A stretch of DNA of 64,000 bases from Cellulophaga sp. L1A9 (lineage in GTDB: Bacteria > Bacteroidota > Bacteroidia > Flavobacteriales > Flavobacteriaceae): positions 1,922,001-1,986,000 of the forward strand of contig NZ_CP047027.1 of assembly GCF_009797025.1 (NCBI RefSeq), in the 5' to 3' direction. Position 1 is the first letter of the stretch. Every line of letters starts with the position of its first letter. This document shows positions 1 to 9,206 of this stretch, piece after piece. Under the pieces are notes generated by a model. It was not told the DNA's origin, searched no databases, and was given only the letters and a program-made list of their open reading frames with translations. The position numbers were made by a program, and so were the translations under genes.

Positions 1-383
1 TAGAAGTACAATGTACGTATGATCCTAAGAGTAGAAGTGGGAGTGGTACAGAAGAAAGTCTTCGAAAAGTTAAGGGTACTTTGCATTGGGTTTCTACTAA
101 ACATGCTGTTCCAGCAGAAATTCGTTTATATGATCGTCTTTTTACGGATGAAACTCCTGATCAACATAAAGACAAAGATTTTATGGAATTTATAAATCCA
201 GATTCTTTGACCGTAATTACCGGATATCTTGAGCCTAGTTTAAAAACAGCGCAACCTGAAGATTTTTTCCAATTTCAACGTATTGGATATTTTAATGTCG
301 ATAAAGATTCTACTACAGAAAAATTAGTTTTTAATAAAACAGTAGGCTTAAGAGATACTTGGGCTAAAATGCAACAAAAATAG
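1..383 (+). CDS. glnS: Glutaminyl-tRNA synthetase, C-terminal part (5' end outside window)
   Basis: The gene is cut by the window start and is readable in frame from base 3 to the TAG at 381-383. The visible protein contains the GlnRS C-terminal anticodon-binding beta-barrel, with the family landmarks CTYDP, SGSGTEES and KVKGTLHWVS near its start and FNKTVGLRDTW near its end. The enzyme charges tRNA-Gln with glutamine in the cytoplasm. A strong terminator follows at 471-511. The catalytic domain lies upstream and cannot be judged. The family assignment is secure because the C-terminal half is distinctive. Confidence 0.93.
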   Translation, partial: EVQCTYDPKSRSGSGTEESLRKVKGTLHWVSTKHAVPAEIRLYDRLFTDETPDQHKDKDFMEFINPDSLTVITGYLEPSLKTAQPEDFFQFQRIGYFNVDKDSTTEKLVFNKTVGLRDTWAKMQQK

Positions 384-470
384 AAGCATCAATATTATCT
401 ATTGGTTATAAAATAACAATCGGTATTAACTATTAATATTGACCGCTATAAAGTCAATTTAAGACACTTA

Positions 471-511
471 AAAAAACCCTCAATACGATTTTATGTATTG
501 AGGGTTTTTTT
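471..511. terminator. Bidirectional intrinsic terminator between glnS and the SPFH gene
   Basis: A perfect 12-bp stem pairs 475-486 (AACCCTCAATAC) with 495-506 (GTATTGAGGGTT) around an 8-nt loop. It is flanked by an A-tract on the left and a T-tract on the right, so it can stop transcription in both directions. It sits between the end of glnS (+) and the end of the convergent SPFH gene (-). Confidence 0.85.
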
Positions 512-628
512 GTTTTAAAACGTCTTTAAATAAGTATTTATTCTAATCGGTCTATTTTTGAATACAACTATAATAAGAATAGATTAATAAGTTAAAACTC
601 ATTGGTATTATTTATAGTAAATAGATTC

Positions 629-1570
629 CTATTTATCAGTCTTCTTTTTAGCAGCTATCTCCTTTTTTTGATTTTTCATGGTTTCGCCAATCATATTACT
701 TGCCGTAAATGAAGCGACCATATTATTTAACATATCACTTCCTGCTTGAGGAGAGTTTGGTAATAAAATTAAATTACTATTTGTTTCTTCTCCCAAAGAT
801 TGTAGGGTGTCATAATGTTGCGTAACAACAATTAGGGCAGAAGCTTCCTGAGAATTAATTCCGACTCTATTTAAAACTTCAACAGATTCTTCTAAACCTC
901 TTGCAATTTCTCTACGCTGATCGGCAATACCCATACCTTGTAATCTTTTTGATTCTGCTTCGGCTTTTGCTTTTTCAACAATTAAAATACGTGCCGCATC
1001 TCCTTCAAATTGGGCTGCAATCTTCTCTCTTTCAGAAGCATTAATCCTGTTCATTGCCTGTTTTACTTGGGCGTCAGGATCAATATCTGTTACCAAAGTT
1101 TTGATGATATCATAGCCATAAACCGACATATATTGTTGTAATTCACCTTTTACTGCTATTGCAATATCATCCTTTTTAACAAAAACATCATCTAATTTCA
1201 TCTTTGGAACTTCCGCTCTTACTACATCAAATACAAATGACGTAATTTGCTCATGCGGATATTCTAATTGATAAAAAGCATCGTATACTTGTTCGCGTAA
1301 TACAACATATTGTACAGAAACTTTAAGTTTCACAAATACATCATCCAATGTTTTTGTTTCAATGATGACATCCAATTGCTGAATCTTCAATCCAACCCTA
1401 GAGACAATCCTGTCTATTAGTGGTAGTTTCATTTGTAAACCTGATGTTCTTACACTGTGGAATTTTCCAAAACGCTCAATAATTGCAGCTGTTTGCTGTT
1501 TGACTGTAAAGAAAGATGAAAATAAAATTACTAAGCCAAAAAATAATATCGGTATTAATAAGTAGTTCAT
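629..1570 (-). CDS. SPFH domain / band 7 membrane protein (stomatin-prohibitin family, QmcA-like)
   Basis: A 313-residue protein with one N-terminal membrane segment (about residues 3-22). The SPFH core follows, with the stretch FTVKQQTAAIIERFGKF. After it comes a charged coiled-coil region rich in Ala, Glu, Lys and Arg (about 175-225), then a Met-rich C-terminal tail. The length and order match QmcA/stomatin-like scaffolds, which oligomerise in the membrane, organise microdomains and often modulate proteases. There is no NfeD partner beside it. It lies downstream of gltX on the same strand with about 75 bp between them. The exact role is not predictable. Confidence 0.85.
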   Translation of the reverse strand: MNYLLIPILFFGLVILFSSFFTVKQQTAAIIERFGKFHSVRTSGLQMKLPLIDRIVSRVGLKIQQLDVIIETKTLDDVFVKLKVSVQYVVLREQVYDAFYQLEYPHEQITSFVFDVVRAEVPKMKLDDVFVKKDDIAIAVKGELQQYMSVYGYDIIKTLVTDIDPDAQVKQAMNRINASEREKIAAQFEGDAARILIVEKAKAEAESKRLQGMGIADQRREIARGLEESVEVLNRVGINSQEASALIVVTQHYDTLQSLGEETNSNLILLPNSPQAGSDMLNNMVASFTASNMIGETMKNQKKEIAAKKKTDK

Positions 1571-1644
1571 AATGTTGTTTTTAAAGTTGATTAATATGCT
1601 TCTACAATATAGGTAGCATTTTTCTGACTTTTGTTACAATTAAA

Positions 1645-3144
1645 TTATTTTAATGTTTTAATTGCAGTTTTTATTCTATGAATTGTTTCTTCTTTTCCAA
1701 TGAATTCTAGAATGTCAAATAGGTGAGGACCCTTCATTTCTCCAACGATAATTAGTCTTAAAGGCGGCATTACTTTTCCAAATGATAATTCTTTGTCTCC
1801 AATCCATTGTTTCACTATTTCTTCTGTTTTTTCAGATGTAAATTCGTCAATAGAAGCTAGTAGCTCTTGTACTTCAGACATGATATTTGGAGTATCTTCT
1901 TTCCATTGTTTTTTAATGCCTTTCTCATCGTAAGAGGTGGGAGTAACAAACATGTAATCAGATAATTCCCAAAAATCAGACACGAATGTGGCCCGTTCTT
2001 TAATTAAGGAAACAACTTTTTCTACATCTTTTAGGGGTATTGTAAGGCCCTTTTCAGTAAGAATAGGAAGGTACAATTCTGCTAATTCATGGTTGTTTTT
2101 TTGTTGTAAATAATGTTGATTGTACCATTTGGTTTTGTCTGGATCAAAACGTGCTCCAGACTTATGTACGCGTTCTAGACTAAAGAGTTCCGTTAATTCC
2201 TCTAATGTAAATATTTCTTGTTCTGTTCCTGGATTCCATCCTAATAACGCAAGAAAATTTACTACAGTTTTAGGAAAATATCCTTCTTCCTTATAGCCAA
2301 CGGACTCGTTCCAGTTTAAAGGAAATACAGGGAATCCTAATTTCTCACCATCACGTTTGCTTAATTTACCTTTACCTACGGGTTTCATAATTAAGGGTAA
2401 ATGTGCAAATTCAGGAGTATTCCATTCGAAGGCATCATATAATTGTTTGTGCAGAGCTAAAGAAGGTAGCCATTCTTCCCCTCGTATAACATGAGTAATT
2501 TCCATTAAATGATCATCTACTATATTTGCTAAATGGTAGGTGGGCATGCCATCACTTTTATACAAAACTTTGTCATCTAAGACATTAGAGTCAATGGTCA
2601 TGTTGCCTCTAATAATATCATTTAATTCAATTTTCTCATCTGGTGCGGTATGAAAACGTACCACATACTCGTCGCCATTTTCTATCCTTTTGGCAACTTC
2701 TTCTGGCATTAAGGAAAGCGAATTGTCTAATTTTAATCTATTGTGCCAGTTATAGATAAAGGTTTTACCTTGTTCTTCGTGTTGTTTACGGTGGTTATCT
2801 AGGCTTTCAGAACTATCAAAAGCATAATAAGCCTTACCTTTTTCTAAGAGTATTTCTATGTATTTTTTATATAAGTGTTTTCTTTCACTTTGTCGGTAAG
2901 GACCAAAGTTTCCTTCTTTTCCTGGACCTTCATCAAACGGAATAGTACACCAATTTAAGGCATCTATTATATATTGTTCCGCACCTTCCACATATCTATT
3001 CTGGTCGGTATCTTCTATTCTTAAAATAAAATCACCATTGTGTTTTTTGGCAAATAGATAATTAAACAATGCTGTTCTTACACCACCAATATGAAGTGGT
3101 CCTGTTGGGCTAGGAGCAAATCTAACACGGACTTTAGTACTCAT
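1645..3144 (-). CDS. gltX: Glutamate--tRNA ligase
   Basis: A class I aminoacyl-tRNA synthetase of 499 residues, full length for the family. The ATP-binding HIGH motif is HIGG at residues 18-21 inside FAPSPTGPLHIGG, and the KMSKS equivalent is KLSKR at 260-264. It charges tRNA-Glu in the cytoplasm. Because the genome also carries glnS nearby, this GluRS is probably discriminating and tRNA-Gln is probably charged directly (inference). The ATG start is immediately followed by the usual family N-terminus. A one-mismatch -7 box (TATCTTTA on the minus strand, 3161-3168) lies 16 bp upstream. Confidence 0.97.
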   Translation of the reverse strand: MSTKVRVRFAPSPTGPLHIGGVRTALFNYLFAKKHNGDFILRIEDTDQNRYVEGAEQYIIDALNWCTIPFDEGPGKEGNFGPYRQSERKHLYKKYIEILLEKGKAYYAFDSSESLDNHRKQHEEQGKTFIYNWHNRLKLDNSLSLMPEEVAKRIENGDEYVVRFHTAPDEKIELNDIIRGNMTIDSNVLDDKVLYKSDGMPTYHLANIVDDHLMEITHVIRGEEWLPSLALHKQLYDAFEWNTPEFAHLPLIMKPVGKGKLSKRDGEKLGFPVFPLNWNESVGYKEEGYFPKTVVNFLALLGWNPGTEQEIFTLEELTELFSLERVHKSGARFDPDKTKWYNQHYLQQKNNHELAELYLPILTEKGLTIPLKDVEKVVSLIKERATFVSDFWELSDYMFVTPTSYDEKGIKKQWKEDTPNIMSEVQELLASIDEFTSEKTEEIVKQWIGDKELSFGKVMPPLRLIIVGEMKGPHLFDILEFIGKEETIHRIKTAIKTLK

Positions 3145-3270
3145 AATTTTGTATTTGTTGTAAAGATAGTAAAAGGTAAAAATTAGAACTAATACTTAAA
3201 TAATTTAGATTTTTGCATGTTGTAAAAGACACATTTAGAGCTGCTTACAATTAACATTGTTATGGCATTT

Positions 3271-3295
3271 TTGCATTTAGTATTATTTACCTTTG
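3271..3295 (+). promoter_or_regulatory. Candidate flavobacterial promoter for the DUF4175 operon
   Basis: An exact TAnnTTTG box (TACCTTTG, 3288-3295) lies 67 bp upstream of the DUF4175 start. The nearest TTG (3271-3273) is only 14 nt away, shorter than the 17-23 nt usual for this consensus, so only the -7 element is well supported. Confidence 0.45.
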
Positions 3296-3362
3296 CTGTT
3301 ATTTCATTCTGATACTTTAAAACCGATTTTTTTTCGAGTATCTTGGTAATAAAATCCTACAA

Positions 3363-6300
3363 TTGACTGCATTAGATCAAATAAAGAAAAATCTTAAGGA
3401 CTTTGTAAAAAACTATTATACCGCTCAATTAATAAAGGGTTGTATTCTTTTTTTTGCACTAGGTAGCTTGTTTCTCCTATTGGTTCTTGGTGTTGAATTT
3501 TTTCTTTGGTTAAGCTCTGGTTTGCGTTTGTGTATTCTCTTAGGTATTTTTCTGGTTGAAGTATATTTAGGATATCGTTTTATTATGACGCCTATTTTTT
3601 ATTTATTTCGGCTTAAAAAGGGATTGACCGATGCAAATGCTGCGGATTTAATTGGAAAACATTTTCCTGAAATTGACGATAAACTTTCTAATTTAATAGA
3701 TTTAGAGTCTAATGATGAACATTCTGAATTACTTTCTGCGAGTATTCAACAAAGAGCAGAAGTTCTAAAACCTTTTAATTTTTCTAAGGCTGTTGATTTT
3801 AATAAATCGTTGGCATCTGCTAAATGGATTGTGGCTCCTGTTTTAATTTTTTTATTAATTTTCTTCTTTGGAGATATTAAGTCGTTTTTTCAAAGCTATC
3901 AACGTGTTGTTAATTATGATTTAGCTTTTGAGAAACCAGCTCCTTTTAAGTTTATACTATTAAGTTCAGATTTATCGGTTTTCAAAAATGAATCCACCAC
4001 TATATTAGTCGAAACTGTTGGTAGTATACAACCGGAGACCGTTGCAATTAGTATAGAAGGGCAGGAGTATCTTATGAAGAATTCGAATGGGGTTTTTCAG
4101 TATGATATAAAATCTGCCACGGAATCATTTACTTTTCATTTCATTGCAAACGGTTTTAATTCTAATTCGTATGATTTTGAGGTTATTAATACGCCTTCCA
4201 TCCTCAATTTTAATCTTGGTTTAAAGTTCCCGAAATATACTAAAAGGAAGCAGGAAGTGTTATCTAGTGTTGGTACGGCAACAGTTCTTGAGGGAACAGT
4301 AGTTACGTGGAACGTTAGCACGGAATTTACAGACCGCTTGCAGTATAAAACTTTAGATACTTTACAGGAATTTGTCAAAGTTTCTTCGGGTAATTTTTCA
4401 CTCACAAAAAGAATCTTCAATTCCTTGACCTATGCGGTTGCTACTAGTAACGATAAGATTACGGATTTTGAGAATTTACAATATTCGTTAAAGGTGATAA
4501 AAGATGAAATGCCCAAAATTGAAGTAGAGGAGCGTTTAGATAGTCTTGTAAATAATACAGCATATTATAGTGGTAAAATTTCTGACGATTATGGGATTAG
4601 TTCTTTAAAGTTGGTTTATTATGATCTACTTTCTCCCGATAATTTAGAGAGTATTGAGTTATCTAAGCCTATGAATGCTGTAAGTACGTTCTATTATACG
4701 TTTCCTTCTGGTATTGAGGTTTCTCCTAATACATCTTACGCGTATTTCTTCCAAGTATCTGATAATGACGGAGTTAATGGTTTTAAATTTGCAAAATCAA
4801 AGACTTTTACAAGTGTTATTTTAAATGATAATCAACTTAAAAACAAAACTTTAGAATCTCAGCAATCCATTATTTCTGCCATGGATAAGACGGTTGAGAA
4901 ATTAAAAAATCAGACTAAATCTATCGAAGAGCTTTCCGATGGTCAGAAAGAAAAATCTGCCTTAAATTTTAATGATAAGTCTAAGTTGAGTAATTTATTG
5001 CAAAAACAAGAGGTCCAGGAAGATCAAATGCAAAAATTTTCTAAGCAGTTAAAAGATAATTTAAGAAAGGGCAACGAGGATGATGACTTAAATAAATTAT
5101 TGCAAGAACGTTTAGAGCGTCAAGAATTGCAGGCAGAAAAGAATAAGCAATTGTTGGAAGATTTAAAAAAGATTGCTGATAAAATAAGTAAGGAGGATTT
5201 GTCTAAGCGTTTGGATGACTTGGCTAAAAATCAAAAGAATGGCCAACGTAACTTGGAACAATTATTAGAACTTACCAAGCGGTATTATGTTACGGAGGCT
5301 GCTTCGCAATTAGCTAAAGATTTGGAGAATCTATCTGTAAAAGAAAAGGAATTATCAGAAGTTAAGGGTAATGATTTAAACGCGAAGGAAGAACAGAAGA
5401 AAGTGAACAACGCTTTTAAACAGCTTGCTTCTAAATTAAAGGAATTACAAAAAGATAATGAAGAGTTAAAGAAGCCAATTTCTTTGGATATTAAGAATAC
5501 GGAGCTTGATTCTTTAGACGATACTCTTAAGGCTATTTCTGAGCAATTGGATAAAGAATCTAAGGAAAGCAAATCTTCTAGTGCTGCTTCAAAGCAAAAG
5601 TCGGCTTCAGATAAGTTAAAGGAAATGGCGGAAAGTTTATCCCAATCTTCATCTACTTCAGGCGGCTCTAGTGTAGCTGAAGATGCAGAAGTTTTACGTC
5701 AAATTCTTGACAATCTTGTTGTGTTTACATTTAAACAAGAAGCTATTATAGATGCACTTAGTGAGGATGAAAGCGTTTTTTCAAATCAGTCTAAGGTGAT
5801 TTTAAAGCAAAAAGAGTTAAAGTCACTTTTTGAACATGTAGATGATAGTCTTTTTGCCTTGTCCTTGCGTGTTCCTGAAATCTCTGAAAAGGTTAATAAG
5901 GAGGTAACAGACCTTTATTATAATTTGGATAATGTAGTTGAAAATTTATCAGAATCTAGAATTTATCAAAGTGTGTCTTATCAAAAATATGTGCTGAATT
6001 CTGGAAATATACTTTCTGATTTATTGGCAGATATTTTAGACAATATGCAGCAGAGTATGAAATCTGGTAAAGGTGAAGGTTCTGGACAGGATTTTCAATT
6101 GCCTGATATTATTAAAGGACAATCTGAATTAAACAAAAAGATGGGTCAAGCTGGTCAAGGTAAGGATTCAGATAAAGGTAAAAGTGGTTCTTCTGGTAAA
6201 AATGGTGAGAAAGGTGAGGGAGGAAGTCAAGGGCAAAATGGTACTTCAGGTAAAGATGGAAAGGGAGGTAAAAATGGCGAGTCTGGTTCTTCCGGATCTA

Positions 6301-6854
6301 ATGGTAAAGGTTCGCAAGGTAATTCTTCTGGCTCTGGATCTGGTGAGGGTGGAGAGAATGGACAGGGAAAAGGTAATGGCGATGGCGATGGTGAGAACGG
6401 TTCTATGGGTAATGGAAACACTGGATTATCGGAGAATTCCTTAAAAGAAATCTACCAGATTTATAAAGAGCAAGAAGTTTTAAAGAATAAATTAGAAGAG
6501 CAATTATCAAATATGATTAATAATGAAGATCGCAAGTTGGGGCAAAAGTTAATCCGACAGATGAATGATTTTCAGAATAATTTATTGGAGAATGGTGTTA
6601 CGAGAAGTACTATAGATAAAGCTACAATTATTCAGTATGAATTAATAAAATTAGAAGGTGCTGCAATGAAGCAAGGGGAGAAGAAAGAGCGAGAGGCTAA
6701 TACTAACGAAAAGTCTTTTGGCAACCCTATTCTTACGCAACCTTCAATCTTTGAGAATTACAAAATTCAAAATGAAATTTTAAATAGACAAGCACTACCT
6801 TTGCGCCAAAATTATCAAAATAGAATTAAAGAATATTTTAATACAAATGATTGA
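3363..6854 (+). CDS. DUF4175 family large membrane protein with collagen-like glycine-rich segment
   Basis: A 1163-residue protein. Two hydrophobic segments lie at about residues 20-75 and a third at about 153-171. A long extracytoplasmic part follows, with beta-rich sequence to about 480 and then an extensive charged coiled coil (about 490-720). At 928-1020 there is a low-complexity region dominated by Gly, Lys, Ser, Asn and Asp, with many GK-G and GE-G triplets. A conserved C-terminal domain ends near 1163. This architecture and its position upstream of ybeY and mnmG are those of the Bacteroidota DUF4175 family, whose function is unknown. Translation seems to start at TTG (3363); no in-frame ATG lies close by. 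It overlaps ybeY by 8 bp, so the two are probably co-translated. Confidence 0.85.
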   Translation: MTALDQIKKNLKDFVKNYYTAQLIKGCILFFALGSLFLLLVLGVEFFLWLSSGLRLCILLGIFLVEVYLGYRFIMTPIFYLFRLKKGLTDANAADLIGKHFPEIDDKLSNLIDLESNDEHSELLSASIQQRAEVLKPFNFSKAVDFNKSLASAKWIVAPVLIFLLIFFFGDIKSFFQSYQRVVNYDLAFEKPAPFKFILLSSDLSVFKNESTTILVETVGSIQPETVAISIEGQEYLMKNSNGVFQYDIKSATESFTFHFIANGFNSNSYDFEVINTPSILNFNLGLKFPKYTKRKQEVLSSVGTATVLEGTVVTWNVSTEFTDRLQYKTLDTLQEFVKVSSGNFSLTKRIFNSLTYAVATSNDKITDFENLQYSLKVIKDEMPKIEVEERLDSLVNNTAYYSGKISDDYGISSLKLVYYDLLSPDNLESIELSKPMNAVSTFYYTFPSGIEVSPNTSYAYFFQVSDNDGVNGFKFAKSKTFTSVILNDNQLKNKTLESQQSIISAMDKTVEKLKNQTKSIEELSDGQKEKSALNFNDKSKLSNLLQKQEVQEDQMQKFSKQLKDNLRKGNEDDDLNKLLQERLERQELQAEKNKQLLEDLKKIADKISKEDLSKRLDDLAKNQKNGQRNLEQLLELTKRYYVTEAASQLAKDLENLSVKEKELSEVKGNDLNAKEEQKKVNNAFKQLASKLKELQKDNEELKKPISLDIKNTELDSLDDTLKAISEQLDKESKESKSSSAASKQKSASDKLKEMAESLSQSSSTSGGSSVAEDAEVLRQILDNLVVFTFKQEAIIDALSEDESVFSNQSKVILKQKELKSLFEHVDDSLFALSLRVPEISEKVNKEVTDLYYNLDNVVENLSESRIYQSVSYQKYVLNSGNILSDLLADILDNMQQSMKSGKGEGSGQDFQLPDIIKGQSELNKKMGQAGQGKDSDKGKSGSSGKNGEKGEGGSQGQNGTSGKDGKGGKNGESGSSGSNGKGSQGNSSGSGSGEGGENGQGKGNGDGDGENGSMGNGNTGLSENSLKEIYQIYKEQEVLKNKLEEQLSNMINNEDRKLGQKLIRQMNDFQNNLLENGVTRSTIDKATIIQYELIKLEGAAMKQGEKKEREANTNEKSFGNPILTQPSIFENYKIQNEILNRQALPLRQNYQNRIKEYFNTND

Positions 6855-7266
6855 ATTTAATTACGAATTAGATTTTGAACTAAATAAAGAACCCTATTAT
6901 TCAGATTGGTTAACTAGGGTTATAGAAACTGAGGCTAAAAAGTTAGGCAACTTAACTTATATTTTTTGTGATGATGCATATCTTTTAGATATTAATATTA
7001 AATATCTAGATCATGATACATATACAGATATCGTCACTTTTGATTATTGTGAAGGGGATGTTGTTTCTGGAGATTTGTTTATCTCCATTGAGCGGGTTAT
7101 TGAAAATGCTAAAGAGTATAATGTTGATTTTTTAGAAGAGTTGCATAGAGTGATGTCGCATGGCGTTCTTCATTTGATGGGATTTAAAGATAAAACGGAT
7201 GCAGATGCTGCGTTGATGCGTAAGAAAGAAGAAGAGAAAATTAAATTGTTCCACGTGGAACATTAA
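6847..7266 (+). CDS. ybeY: Endoribonuclease YbeY (16S rRNA maturation / ribosome quality control)
   Basis: A 139-residue metalloendonuclease of the UPF0054 family, acting on rRNA in the cytoplasm. The metal site is HGVLHLMGFKD (residues 105-115): His105 and His109 are present, but the third ligand position (+10) is Asp115 rather than His. I believe this is usual in Bacteroidota. The start codon overlaps the end of the DUF4175 gene by 8 bp. The last codons (LFHVEH, residues 134-139) are exactly the bases of a parS site, so the protein tail is constrained by DNA-level function. mnmG follows after 8 bp. Confidence 0.93.
   Translation: MIEFNYELDFELNKEPYYSDWLTRVIETEAKKLGNLTYIFCDDAYLLDINIKYLDHDTYTDIVTFDYCEGDVVSGDLFISIERVIENAKEYNVDFLEELHRVMSHGVLHLMGFKDKTDADAALMRKKEEEKIKLFHVEH
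7247..7262. other. parS: parS site (ParB/Spo0J binding) embedded in the 3' end of ybeY
   Basis: A perfect 16-bp palindrome TGTTCCACGTGGAACA, identical in form to the centromere-like parS sites of Bacteroidota (known consensus; compare TGTTTCACGTGAAACA in other phyla). It lies within the last codons of ybeY. ParB loads here for chromosome segregation, and parS sites cluster near the replication origin. Confidence 0.85.
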
Positions 7267-7274
7267 GGGAAATT

Positions 7275-9143
7275 ATGTTTGATAAAGAGTACGATGTTAT
7301 AGTTGTTGGAGCTGGTCACGCAGGTTGTGAAGCTGCGGCCGCAGCTGCAAATATGGGTTCTAAGGTGTTATTGGTAACTATGAACCTTCAGAATATAGCG
7401 CAAATGTCTTGCAATCCTGCTATGGGCGGAATTGCAAAAGGGCAAATAGTTCGTGAAATTGATGCCCTTGGCGGGTATAGTGGAATCATTTCTGATAAGT
7501 CAGCGATTCAATTTAAGATGTTAAATAAGTCTAAGGGACCTGCAATGTGGAGTCCTAGAACTCAGAATGACCGTATGGTTTTTGCTGAAGAATGGCGGTT
7601 GGCATTGGAAGACACCCCTAATGTAGATTTTTATCAGGAAATGGTTTCAGGGCTTTTGGTGGAAAATAATAAGGCAGTAGGGGTTACAACTTCTTTAGGA
7701 ATCAAGATTAAATCCAAATCTGTAGTGCTTACTAATGGTACTTTTTTGAATGGTTTAATTCATATAGGTGATAAAAATTTCGGTGGAGGTAGAGCAGGAG
7801 AAAGAGCGGCAACCGGAATAACTGAACAGTTATTGTCTTTGGGTTTTGAATCTGGAAGAATGAAAACGGGTACACCGCCAAGAGTAGATGGTAGATCTTT
7901 AGATTATTCTAAAATGATTGTACAGCCTGGGGATGCTATTCCGGAGAAATTTAGTTACTCTCCAACGAAAGCTTTAGCGCATCAACGTGATTGTCATATG
8001 ACCCATACTAGCGAATTGGTTCATGATTTATTACGAGAAGGATTCGATCGTTCTCCAATGTTTAATGGTAGAATTAAAAGTTTAGGGCCTAGATATTGCC
8101 CTTCTATTGAAGATAAAATTAACCGATTTGCTGATAAGAATAGCCATCAATTGTTTGTTGAGCCGGAAGGTTGGAGAACGGTAGAAGTGTATGTAAATGG
8201 ATTTTCTACGTCCTTACCAGAAGATGTTCAGTTTAAAGCATTGCGTTCTGTAGTAGGTTTTGAGCAAGTTAAATTCTTTAGACCGGGGTATGCTATCGAG
8301 TATGATTATTTTCCACCAACACAATTAAAGCATACTTTAGAAACTAAATTAGTAGCTAATTTATACTTTGCTGGACAAATAAATGGAACCACAGGATATG
8401 AAGAAGCGGCTTCTCAAGGTCTAATGGCGGGTATAAACGCACATCAAAAAATTAATGAAAAACCAGATTTTATCTTGAAAAGGGATGAAGCTTATATTGG
8501 TGTTTTGATAGATGATTTAATTACAAAAGGTACTGAAGAGCCATATCGTATGTTTACCTCTAGAGCAGAGTATAGAACTTTATTAAGACAAGATAATGCA
8601 GATTTACGTCTTACTCCTATGGGGTATGAAATAGGTTTGGCTCGCGAAGATCGTTTGAAAAGGATGGAGGAGAAGCTGGAGAAATCAGAAAAATTCATTC
8701 AATTCTTTAGAGAGACTAGTGTGCTTCCGGATCAAATAAATCCAATTTTAGAAAGTGTAAATTCTGCTACAGTATCACAATCTGACAAAATGTTTAAGTC
8801 ATTTTCTAGACCTAATGTAACTATGGATCACATGTTAACTTTAGATCTAGTATCGAAATTTGTAGCCGATAATGATTTGGATAGAGAAGTTTTGGAGCAG
8901 GCAGAGGTACAGGTAAAGTACTCTGGTTATATCGCAAAAGAGAAAAACAATGCGGATAAATTGCATCGTTTAGAGAATGTAAAGATTCCTTTAGGCTTTG
9001 ATTATATGAAATTGAAATCCATTTCTACAGAAGCCAGACAGAAGTTAACAAAGATTCAACCTGTTACTATTTCGCAAGCTTCTAGAATTAGCGGAGTTTC
9101 ACCAAGTGATATTAGTGTGTTATTGGTCTTCTTGGGAAGGTAA
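7275..9143 (+). CDS. mnmG: tRNA uridine-5-carboxymethylaminomethyl modification enzyme MnmG (GidA)
   Basis: A 622-residue FAD protein, full length. The dinucleotide-binding motif VGAGHAGCEAA is at residues 11-21. Other family landmarks are SCNPAMGGIAKGQ near 55, GGGRAGE near 170, FAGQINGTTGYEEAA near 365, and the C-terminal helical domain ending in QASRISGVSPSDISVLLV. With MnmE (not in this window) it installs the cmnm5 group at the wobble uridine of certain tRNAs in the cytoplasm. It follows ybeY by 8 bp in one transcription unit and is closed by the terminator at 9172-9206. parS sites lie on both sides. Confidence 0.97.
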   Translation: MFDKEYDVIVVGAGHAGCEAAAAAANMGSKVLLVTMNLQNIAQMSCNPAMGGIAKGQIVREIDALGGYSGIISDKSAIQFKMLNKSKGPAMWSPRTQNDRMVFAEEWRLALEDTPNVDFYQEMVSGLLVENNKAVGVTTSLGIKIKSKSVVLTNGTFLNGLIHIGDKNFGGGRAGERAATGITEQLLSLGFESGRMKTGTPPRVDGRSLDYSKMIVQPGDAIPEKFSYSPTKALAHQRDCHMTHTSELVHDLLREGFDRSPMFNGRIKSLGPRYCPSIEDKINRFADKNSHQLFVEPEGWRTVEVYVNGFSTSLPEDVQFKALRSVVGFEQVKFFRPGYAIEYDYFPPTQLKHTLETKLVANLYFAGQINGTTGYEEAASQGLMAGINAHQKINEKPDFILKRDEAYIGVLIDDLITKGTEEPYRMFTSRAEYRTLLRQDNADLRLTPMGYEIGLAREDRLKRMEEKLEKSEKFIQFFRETSVLPDQINPILESVNSATVSQSDKMFKSFSRPNVTMDHMLTLDLVSKFVADNDLDREVLEQAEVQVKYSGYIAKEKNNADKLHRLENVKIPLGFDYMKLKSISTEARQKLTKIQPVTISQASRISGVSPSDISVLLVFLGR

Positions 9144-9171
9144 TAATTTTGGTGATCACGTATCTATTTAT

Positions 9172-9206
9172 AGCCTCTAAATTTTTAATTTAGAGGCTTT
9201 TCTTTT
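9172..9206 (+). terminator. Intrinsic terminator after mnmG
   Basis: An 11-bp perfect stem, AGCCTCTAAAT (9172-9182) with ATTTAGAGGCT (9188-9198), and a 5-nt loop, followed by a T-rich run. It closes the DUF4175-ybeY-mnmG unit. Confidence 0.8.

Noticed and set aside
6184..6444. Open frames on both strands over the Gly-rich part of the DUF4175 gene
   Set aside because: They arise from the biased GGT/GGA-rich codons and have repetitive, unnatural composition (Met/Val-rich or Pro-rich).
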